Shown here piece after piece: positions 1-5,560 of a DNA stretch of 11,478 bases; positions within the stretch are counted from its first letter, which is position 1; the number at the start of each line of letters is the position of its first letter. A model generated the notes under the pieces. It worked only from the letters and a program-made list of their open reading frames with translations, ran no database searches and was not told the DNA's origin. The position numbers and the translations under genes are program-made. Source of the DNA: Gammaproteobacteria bacterium. Its GTDB lineage: Bacteria; Pseudomonadota; Gammaproteobacteria; Francisellales; CACEW01. The DNA is taken from positions 1 through 11,478 of the forward strand of contig JANQIS010000105.1 in NCBI GenBank assembly GCA_028282045.1, given 5' to 3'.

Positions 1-1
1 A

Positions 2-85
2 TCTGAGCCAGGAAACACATCGCTTTTATCCGAAGATGGCTCACAGATATTACTTGAAGATGGTTCGAATATACTAGTTGAATGA
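2..85 (+). CDS. C-terminal end of an unknown protein with LEDGS-type repeats (partial)
   Basis: Only the last 27 codons are inside the window; the reading frame is open from base 2 to a TGA at 83-85. The visible residues contain a short repeating pattern (LLSEDGSQ, ILLEDGSN, ILVE). In my recollection such Leu-Leu-Glu-Asp-Gly endings are common in phage structural and tail-associated proteins, but nothing here proves that. The stop codon lies ten bases before the next start, and the GAGG that would serve the next gene overlaps this stop, so the genes are probably translated together. No function can be assigned from so short a piece. Confidence 0.55.
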   Translation, partial: SEPGNTSLLSEDGSQILLEDGSNILVE

Positions 86-95
86 GGATTTACCA

Positions 96-595
96 ATGAG
101 CAAGGGAAAGAAGATTATCGATTTACCATTAACAAAAAGCCTTCCTGATAATATTTATTTTCTGGTGGATGATGGTAAAAAAACTTATCGCACGGATGAG
201 ACAACCTTGTATAAGAAAATACATGCACCAAAGACAATTACCCAAGCTAAATCTACTCAATATGAGAAGGGTGAAATTGTGACCATAGTTGATTATTCTT
301 CTATGGATATCGCCCATGGTCCATTCATGTGTTTTATCTACACCAAGAAGCCAAGCTGGTTTGATAAGGACATTCCCAACTGTATTTATGAGGTATCTGG
401 CAGCGATGGTAAAATGTTACTGATTAACCTGTCACTTTCAAGCTCTAGCGAATTGATCTTAACCCAAGACCAAGCTACATCATATTAAATAACACTGGCA
501 AGATATTTTACGAACCGTCTAAAAAGACATTATGCGTGATGGTAGATAACGTTATTAAAGCTATTACCTTGCAACCTATGGAGAAACAATCATGA
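96..595 (+). pseudogene. Phage-tail-like hypothetical protein, interrupted by a frameshift near 482-490
   Basis: The first frame runs from ATG 96 (GAGG at 84-87, 8-nt spacer) to TAA 486-488, giving 130 residues. An upstream in-frame TTG at 78 is a poorer start. Right after the stop, the frame one base back is open from before 449 to TGA 593-595 and encodes a sensible ending (NNTGKIFYEPSKKTLCVMV, then a short tail). That ending resembles the GKI-Y-...-L-V module seen at the ends of many phage tail and structural proteins. The restored gene would end at 595 and overlap the next ATG at 592 in an ATGA, the usual coupling in a compact operon. This is strong circumstantial support for a single original gene of about 165 codons. 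The break could be a real mutation, a sequencing error or, less likely, programmed frameshifting; no classical slippery heptamer is visible. The N-terminal part has no motif I recognise. Confidence 0.6.
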
Positions 596-1083
596 TGAAC
601 CAAAGAAACTATGGAGCAACCGATACAGCATCCCTATTGAGCGTTAATTTGGATGATGAAAGAATAGAAATGGATAGGTTTAATGGTGGTAGCTTGACTT
701 TTGATATCGATGATCGTGTTTATCAGCCCACGACTATACCCTGTGCTGAAATTTTACAACGCTCCAGGGGATTAACTCGAAATCAAAAGATCGCGCTGTT
801 TGCTTTGGCCGTTGTTGTAATTGGAGGCGCGTTGATGGTATTGCTGAGTTACTTTTTATCAGATAAAACACTCCCGGTCATACCGACGGCAACACCACCA
901 ATTGGTCCGTCCACTACAACACTGTGGACTACAACTACCGATATCACGACAAGCACCGCTTCTACTACAACACCCTTCATGACAACGACTACCACCCCAA
1001 CAACAACTACCGGAACTACTGCTGACCCACGCTGTGCATTTGAACCTGAGTGTTGTGATGCTGGGAAGTGGATTTGTGGGTAA
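592..1083 (+). CDS. Single-pass membrane protein with Thr-rich stalk and four-cysteine tip
   Basis: I do not recognise a family for this 163-residue protein. Residues 1-65 are polar with no signal peptide. Residues 67-89 form a clear hydrophobic segment preceded by R57, R59, R63 and K66, so the N-terminus should stay in the cytoplasm. Residues 90-143 are Pro/Thr-rich with long Thr runs, resembling a mucin-like stalk outside the membrane. The last 16 residues hold cysteines 148, 154, 155 and 162 (C-x5-CC-x6-C), which could form two disulfides. The start has GGAG at 580-583 with an 8-nt spacer; a second ATG follows at once. It overlaps the restored end of the preceding gene by four bases, so the two were probably coupled. 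Possible roles include surface anchor, adhesin-like display, or a phage- or host-interaction protein; all are guesses from architecture. The Thr run also creates a long antisense reading frame, which I consider spurious. Confidence 0.75.
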   Translation: MMNQRNYGATDTASLLSVNLDDERIEMDRFNGGSLTFDIDDRVYQPTTIPCAEILQRSRGLTRNQKIALFALAVVVIGGALMVLLSYFLSDKTLPVIPTATPPIGPSTTTLWTTTTDITTSTASTTTPFMTTTTTPTTTTGTTADPRCAFEPECCDAGKWICG

Positions 1084-1138
1084 AATCGGTATAAGTTGAA
1101 ATGCAAGTAATTTGCTGTGCTAATGTTTACAGTCAAAC

Positions 1139-1212
1139 CTGTCTCAAACCTAAAAAACGATCAACGTGTTTATTGGGGTTGAAAGGTATTGTAGGTTAAT
1201 AATAAGAGACAG
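1139..1212. repeat. Nested inverted repeats with IS50/Tn5-like outer arms
   Basis: CTGTCTC at 1139-1145 is matched by GAGACAG at 1206-1212. Inside these, AACCTA (1147-1152) is matched by TAGGTT (1192-1197). The right arm with its flank reads ATAAGAGACAG, equal to the last 11 bases of the 19-bp Tn5 mosaic end; over the full 19 bases I count 13 matches. The left arm matches only the first 7. The 9-bp flanks (1130-1138 and 1213-1221) are not direct repeats, so a target duplication is not visible. A direct repeat CAAACCT also occurs at 1134-1140 and 1145-1151. This may be a decayed miniature element, a structured leader or terminator for the preceding gene, or chance. Confidence 0.35.
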
Positions 1213-1265
1213 CTAAATCTTGTGTATGCCTTGAAAATACAGTAGTTTATCAGAGTTAGTTGCCG

Positions 1266-1274
1266 TGTTATGCT
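1266..1274 (+). promoter_or_regulatory. Possible extended -10 promoter for the dnaX operon
   Basis: TGT followed by TATGCT (1269-1274) fits the TGn extended -10 pattern, with four of six matches to TATAAT. There is no convincing -35 (TTTATC at 1246-1251 for a 17-bp spacer). It would start transcription near 1281, about 24 bases before the dnaX ATG. The first clear gene of the operon needs a promoter in 1084-1304, and this is the best candidate I see. Confidence 0.3.
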
Positions 1275-1304
1275 ATCACTCAGGCGGTTTTAATCATTTA
1301 TTTT

Positions 1305-2930
1305 ATGTCATACCAAGTCCTAGCTAGAAAATGGCGCCCGAAGCAGTTTGCTGAAGTCGTCGGCCAGGAGCATGTGCTTTCCAGTTTAATGCATGCGCTC
1401 AATGCGCAGCGTGTTCATCATGCTTATTTATTTACTGGAACGCGTGGTGTGGGGAAAACCACCATTGCACGCATTCTGGCAAAATCATTGAGTTGTGAGC
1501 AAGGAGTGAGTGACACACCCTGTGGCCAGTGTGACCATTGTCAATCAATTGATGCTGGGCGCTTTGTTGATTTGATTGAAATTGATGCTGCTTCACGTAC
1601 CAAGGTGGAAGATACACGTGAACTATTAGATAACGTGCAATATGCCCCGACCCAAGGCCGTTATAAAATCTACCTCATTGATGAGGTGCATATGCTCTCT
1701 ACACATAGTTTTAATGCGCTGCTTAAGACGTTGGAAGAGCCACCAGAGCATGTTAAGTTTTTATTGGCGACTACTGATCCACAAAAATTACCGATTACCG
1801 TGTTATCACGATGTTTACAATACCATTTGCGTCATCTTTCTTGCCAAGAAATTGTTAAGCATTTGGTGCATGTGTTAGATGAAGAACATATTGTCTTTGA
1901 GTCAGCAGCGTTGGAGGTTTTGGCACGTGCAGCCCAGGGTAGCGTGCGTGATGCACTAAGTTTGTTGGACCAGGCCATTGCTGCCGGTGAAGGTAAAGTG
2001 ACTGCAGTCTCAGTACATCAGATGCTCGGGACATTAGATTGTGAGCATACACAAGCACTGCTAGAAGCTATTGTGGCGCAGGATCAAGCAGCAATGGTAA
2101 GGTTGATCGAGCAGTTACGTGAATTTGGTGTGGACGGCGCGCAGGTGCTTTGTGCGCTGAGCACCATGCTGTATCACATTGCGTTACAACAAGCATTACC
2201 AGATGCTTTGCCGCAGGATGTGGATGTCGATCTACTAAAAGATTTTGCAGCGCGCCTATCCCCGTTACAGGTGCAGGTGTTGTATCAGGTGGCAGTACAG
2301 TGCCATCACGATATTAATAAAGCACCGGATACTGGGGCGGGGCTGGAAATGGCGCTGTTACGCTTAATGTATTTTCGTCCTGTTGAGCTGCCAACCCAGC
2401 AGACTACAGTGGCGGTGCCGCAGTCTCAGGTAACACCAGGCTCTACGGTCCCAAAACCTAAACCGGTTTCACCTTCTCAACCCAAGGCCGTCAAACCAAT
2501 AGATACTGTCCAGCCAACAACTGACACATCACATAATGGCGTGGCGGATTTAGCATGGCAAGCAATAGTTGAGCAGCTTGATTTGAAAGGCATTGCCAAT
2601 CAATTAGCCCATCACTGTACTTTGGTGTCACAGCAAGATGACAAAGTGGTGTTATGTGTTGACCATAAGCATGCACCTATGGCACAAGAACGTGTGCGTC
2701 AAAGTATTGAAGCAGCATTGCAAAATTATTTGGCGCGGCCGGTACATTTAGTCATTGAGGCGGGTGAGCAATTGCAGTCAACACCAGCTAAAGAAAAAGC
2801 AGTTGCACAGGCTCAGCAGCATGATGAACTAGTAACGGCAATTGAAACAGATCCTAATGTACAGTTTATGCAAGCGCAATTAGGTGCGATAATTGCACCT
2901 GATTCAATTAAACCCAATGATTCAAACTAA
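1305..2930 (+). CDS. dnaX: DNA polymerase III subunit tau (clamp loader)
   Basis: This AAA+ ATPase is the motor subunit of the replicative clamp loader, which places the sliding clamp on primed DNA. Visible motifs (541-residue numbering) are Walker A GTRGVGKT at 45-52, the zinc-binding cysteines C64, C73, C76 and C79, Walker B LIDEVH at 124-129, and the SRC motif at 168-170 with the arginine finger R169. A Pro/Thr/Lys-rich linker follows at about 380-420. A C-terminal domain begins around the Trp of AWQAIVEQL and corresponds to the shorter tau tails of non-enteric bacteria (E. coli tau is 643 residues). ATG 1305 is chosen because MSYQVLARKWRP is the conserved beginning; the reading frame extends upstream to a TTG at 1260, but that part is not conserved. 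No good Shine-Dalgarno precedes 1305. I saw no A-AAA-AAG slippery site, so a shorter gamma form by frameshifting is not evident. It begins a likely five-gene operon. Confidence 0.97.
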   Translation: MSYQVLARKWRPKQFAEVVGQEHVLSSLMHALNAQRVHHAYLFTGTRGVGKTTIARILAKSLSCEQGVSDTPCGQCDHCQSIDAGRFVDLIEIDAASRTKVEDTRELLDNVQYAPTQGRYKIYLIDEVHMLSTHSFNALLKTLEEPPEHVKFLLATTDPQKLPITVLSRCLQYHLRHLSCQEIVKHLVHVLDEEHIVFESAALEVLARAAQGSVRDALSLLDQAIAAGEGKVTAVSVHQMLGTLDCEHTQALLEAIVAQDQAAMVRLIEQLREFGVDGAQVLCALSTMLYHIALQQALPDALPQDVDVDLLKDFAARLSPLQVQVLYQVAVQCHHDINKAPDTGAGLEMALLRLMYFRPVELPTQQTTVAVPQSQVTPGSTVPKPKPVSPSQPKAVKPIDTVQPTTDTSHNGVADLAWQAIVEQLDLKGIANQLAHHCTLVSQQDDKVVLCVDHKHAPMAQERVRQSIEAALQNYLARPVHLVIEAGEQLQSTPAKEKAVAQAQQHDELVTAIETDPNVQFMQAQLGAIIAPDSIKPNDSN

Positions 2931-2940
2931 GGAGAACACA

Positions 2941-3312
2941 ATGCAAGGTGGTTTGGGCAAGATTATGGAGCAAGCTAAAGAGCTCCAAGAGAAAATGCAA
3001 GCAGCACAAAATGAATTGGCAGCGATGGAGATCGCCGGCCAGTCCGGTGGTGGTTTGGTGAAAGTAGTGATGACTGGGCGTCATGATCTCAAACAAGTGA
3101 CTATTGAGCCCAAATTATTCGCGCGTACTCAAGATGCTGATGAAGCTGCTGGAGCTAATGCTAGAAAAATGGTAGAGGATTTGGTGGCTGCAGCCGTTAA
3201 CGATGCTGTACAGCGTATTGAAGATGAAACACGCACACGCATGCAAAACATGGCTTCTGGCTTAGAATTACCGCCTGAGTTACAGCAATTCCAGGGTGGT
3301 CAAGGCGAGTAA
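2941..3312 (+). CDS. ybaB: YbaB/EbfC family nucleoid-associated protein
   Basis: This is a small DNA-binding protein of the YbaB/EbfC family, which binds DNA as a dimer and is nearly always found between dnaX and recR. The 123-residue product starts MQGGLGKIMEQAKELQEKMQ, the typical N-terminal helix. It continues through GGGLVKVVMTG and the conserved LVAAAVNDA (91-99 region), ending near LPPELQQF. It is about 14 residues longer than the E. coli protein (109). Part of the excess is an apparent insertion of roughly 11 residues (around 61-75, ARTQDADEAAGANA) before the last long helix, and part is a Gly/Gln-rich tail. AAGGAG at 2930-2935 lies just before ATG 2941, and the dnaX stop at 2928-2930 is ten bases upstream. 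A GTG-type upstream extension inside dnaX is rejected because the strong ribosome site and the conserved start agree. Confidence 0.95.
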   Translation: MQGGLGKIMEQAKELQEKMQAAQNELAAMEIAGQSGGGLVKVVMTGRHDLKQVTIEPKLFARTQDADEAAGANARKMVEDLVAAAVNDAVQRIEDETRTRMQNMASGLELPPELQQFQGGQGE

Positions 3313-3322
3313 GGCGTATGAG

Positions 3323-3919
3323 ATGTCATTTAGTCCACTGTTAGCGGAGCTGATTGAGGCACTACGTTGTTTGCCTGGTGTAGGGCCTAAATCAGCCCAG
3401 CGTATGGCATTACATTTGTTGGACCGCCAGCGTGATGGTGCCGGTAATTTGGCAGAGACCTTAACCAAGGCCCTAGAGCAGGTTGGTCGTTGTCAGTCTT
3501 GTCGGACGCTGTGTGAAACAGCACATTGTCAGATTTGTACTGCTGGCGGGCGTGATGCCTCGCTATTATGTGTGGTGGCTTCACCCATCGATATTTTGGC
3601 AATAGAGCAATCGGGCCAGTTTAATGGCAAGTACTTTGTTCTTAACGGTTTGCTCTCACCATTAGATGGCATTGGTCCTGAAACATTAAAACTACATGAG
3701 TTTAATCAACGCATTGCCGATGCACAGGTGCAAGAGATTATCCTGGCACTCAGCCCCACTGTGGAAGGTGAGGCGACAGTGCAATATCTGATGAGCCTGG
3801 CACGCGAACAAAGCAAGCCAATATCACGGATTGCTTTTGGCGTGCCCTTTGGTGGTGAATTGGAGTATGTTGATAGCCATACTTTGTCACATGCACTGAG
3901 TTCGCGCCAACTACTATGA
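3323..3919 (+). CDS. recR: Recombination mediator protein RecR
   Basis: RecR works with RecO (and RecF) to load RecA onto gapped single-stranded DNA during recombinational repair. The 198-residue product matches the usual length (E. coli 201). An N-terminal helix-hairpin-helix stretch contains LPGVGPKSAQRMA (17-29). It is followed by a C4 zinc finger with C57, C60, C69 and C72, then the Toprim domain with the segment VLNGLLSPLDGIGP (106-119). The Walker-B-like C-terminal region contains RIAFGVPFGGELEYVD. ATG 3323 is chosen for the conserved start MSFSPLLAELIEAL and for AAGG at 3311-3314 with an 8-nt spacer; the ORF could be read further upstream into ybaB but that would not be conserved. Its TGA overlaps the pdxB ATG in an ATGA. 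Confidence 0.97.
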   Translation: MSFSPLLAELIEALRCLPGVGPKSAQRMALHLLDRQRDGAGNLAETLTKALEQVGRCQSCRTLCETAHCQICTAGGRDASLLCVVASPIDILAIEQSGQFNGKYFVLNGLLSPLDGIGPETLKLHEFNQRIADAQVQEIILALSPTVEGEATVQYLMSLAREQSKPISRIAFGVPFGGELEYVDSHTLSHALSSRQLL

Positions 3920-4857
3920 TTATCGTTGCTGATCGGGCAGTTCCTTTTGTTGATTATTACTTTGCTGTCCATGCTCGTATCATCCGTGTGCCGGCGGCTG
4001 ATATTGATGCAGCTTTACTTGCACAAACCGCCGCAGATGCCCTAGTGATTCGATCCAAAACGCAGGTAACCAATATGCTGTTAGTAGATAGCCAGGTGCG
4101 TTACGTGTTGAGCTGTGTCAGTGGTACGGATCATCTGTCTGATAATTTGCCAGCCCAGGTGCAGTGTTACAGTGCGCCTGGGTGCAATGCTTTGTCCGTG
4201 GCGCAATATATGCAACAGGTGCTTAGCTCATTGTCGTTAGCGCCTGATACGATAGTTGGTGTGGTAGGTGTTGGTGCCGTTGGATCGCATGTGGTCTCTC
4301 AGTTAGCCAAGCAAGGCTTTTCAGTATTACAATGCGATCCGTTTCGGGCGTCAGAACCAGGGTTTCAACACCATGCACTGGTTGATTTGTTGCCTCAAAT
4401 TGATGTGCTGTGTCTGCATGTCCCATTGACACACGATGGCCCACACCCTACACATAATATGCTAGATTCCAATGCACTTGGAGCGTTGAAGCCCGGGGCG
4501 GTTATCATTAATGCCAGCCGTGGAGAAGTCATCGATGAAGCTGCCTTATTAAGACACCGGGGGCGCTTGAACTGGTGTTTAGATGTGTGGCAAAACGAAC
4601 CCCGTATCAATGCTGAGTTAGCACGCCAAGCCTATATTGCGACCCCACATATTGCTGGGCATACCTGGCTGGGAAAAGTGCAAGGCACCCATGATTGCTA
4701 TCATCAGTTGGCGCAAGTGTTGGGCTGGCCAGCCAAGCCGCTACCTGATCCGCCACGGGGTGATGTGCCACATGCTAAATTGCTAGCGATTAGTGAGATA
4801 CTTAAGCAAGATCCGATGCAATTTCAAGTGCTCAGAGAGGAATATTGTTCATGTTAG
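3916..4857 (+). CDS. pdxB: Erythronate-4-phosphate dehydrogenase, short form
   Basis: PdxB oxidises 4-phosphoerythronate with NAD in the DXP-dependent route to pyridoxal 5'-phosphate. The 313-residue protein belongs to the D-2-hydroxyacid dehydrogenase family. It has the cofactor motif GVGAVGSHV (118-126) after an APGCNALSVAQY segment (87-98), which is characteristic of PdxB rather than SerA. The catalytic set is R202 in NASRGEVID, E228 in WQNEPR and H245 in TPHIAGHT. The E. coli enzyme has 378 residues. Here the C-terminal dimerisation domain is cut to about 45 residues but still ends in a recognisable FQVLREEY, like FDKLRKNY in E. coli, so the loss looks internal rather than a simple truncation. 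There is no clear Shine-Dalgarno; the four-base ATGA overlap with recR suggests coupled translation. It overlaps the downstream methyltransferase by seven bases. An alternative is another hydroxyacid dehydrogenase, but the APGCNA segment argues against it. Confidence 0.88.
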   Translation: MIIVADRAVPFVDYYFAVHARIIRVPAADIDAALLAQTAADALVIRSKTQVTNMLLVDSQVRYVLSCVSGTDHLSDNLPAQVQCYSAPGCNALSVAQYMQQVLSSLSLAPDTIVGVVGVGAVGSHVVSQLAKQGFSVLQCDPFRASEPGFQHHALVDLLPQIDVLCLHVPLTHDGPHPTHNMLDSNALGALKPGAVIINASRGEVIDEAALLRHRGRLNWCLDVWQNEPRINAELARQAYIATPHIAGHTWLGKVQGTHDCYHQLAQVLGWPAKPLPDPPRGDVPHAKLLAISEILKQDPMQFQVLREEYCSC

Positions 4858-5480
4858 ATAGGGCTGTTAGTGATTACTGTGATCGTGCCACAACGCCAGA
4901 GAGTACACTATTGGCTGAGTTAGCCCGCGAGACCAAAGCCCATGTGCACGGAGCACAGATGCTATCTGGAATACAGGTTTGTGCTTTGTTGAAATTGCTG
5001 GTGCAAATGACGCAAGCACACCGCATTCTGGAACTTGGTACGTTTACCGGCTACTCAGCGTTAAGTATGGCAGAAGTATTACCACACAACGGTGAGCTGA
5101 TCACAATCGAGCGCAGTCAGGCAACAGCACAATTGGCTCAGTTTTGGTTTGATCGTAGTGAACATGGCCATAAAATTCAGTTGTTGACCGGTGAGATAAA
5201 AACCTTACTGCCTGTGCTAACGGGAACATTTGATCTGTTTTTTATCGATGCGGATAAAAAAGCTTACCCTGATTACTATGAAATGGCATTAACATTATCA
5301 CACCCAGGTAGTGTGATAGTGCTGGACAACATGCTGCGCCAAGGCAAGGTGTTAGCACCAGAAGATGAGCAGGCTCAAGTGCTGGATAAATTAAATCAAT
5401 TCATTACCCAGGACCAGCGTGTGACCAATGTCTTACTGTCGGTGCGTGATGGGGTGCAAGTTGTGCGAGTGAAAGAATAG
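4851..5480 (+). CDS. SAM-dependent O-methyltransferase, CCoAMT-like family
   Basis: This 209-residue class I methyltransferase resembles the Methyltransf_3 family (caffeoyl-CoA and catechol O-methyltransferases), whose members need a divalent metal. SAM motif I is ILELGTFTGYSALSMA (59-74). The acidic residue after strand 2 is in LITIERS (83-89). The metal and substrate residues lie in FIDADKKAYPDYY (131-143) and VLDNML (157-162), with D133, D159 and N160 as the expected ligands. The natural substrate cannot be read from sequence; bacterial members act on diverse phenolic compounds. ATG 4851 is preferred over TTG 4845 because GAGAGG at 4835-4840 gives a 10-nt spacer. It overlaps the end of pdxB by seven bases, so it is probably the last gene of the dnaX operon. 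The functional link to its neighbours is unclear. Confidence 0.93.
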   Translation: MLDRAVSDYCDRATTPESTLLAELARETKAHVHGAQMLSGIQVCALLKLLVQMTQAHRILELGTFTGYSALSMAEVLPHNGELITIERSQATAQLAQFWFDRSEHGHKIQLLTGEIKTLLPVLTGTFDLFFIDADKKAYPDYYEMALTLSHPGSVIVLDNMLRQGKVLAPEDEQAQVLDKLNQFITQDQRVTNVLLSVRDGVQVVRVKE

Positions 5481-5488
5481 CCTTAAGA

Positions 5489-5516
5489 CTTGAAATTTAT
5501 AGCGCTGCCCTCATCT
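5489..5516 (+). promoter_or_regulatory. Sigma-32 (heat-shock) type promoter of htpG
   Basis: CTTGAAA (5489-5495) is followed after 13 bases by CCTCATCT (5509-5516). This matches the sigma-32 consensus CTTGAAA, 11-16 bases, CCCCATnT with one mismatch. Transcription would start near 5523, about 38 bases before the htpG ATG. It sits exactly in the 80-bp gap between the methyltransferase and htpG, a gene under sigma-32 control in E. coli. Direct proof would need transcript mapping after heat shock. Confidence 0.75.
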
Positions 5517-5560
5517 ACTGAGCCATGTAAATAATGGCAATTAATGAGGAGCATTGTTCA

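Noticed and set aside
849..1136. Val-rich 95-residue reading frame on the minus strand
   Set aside because: It is the antisense of the Thr-rich tract (ACN read backwards gives Val-rich codons) and has no independent support.
2400..2850. Possible programmed frameshift in dnaX producing a gamma form
   Set aside because: I looked for an A-AAA-AAG type heptamer in frame and found none; the A-rich stretch near 2790 is in the wrong frame.
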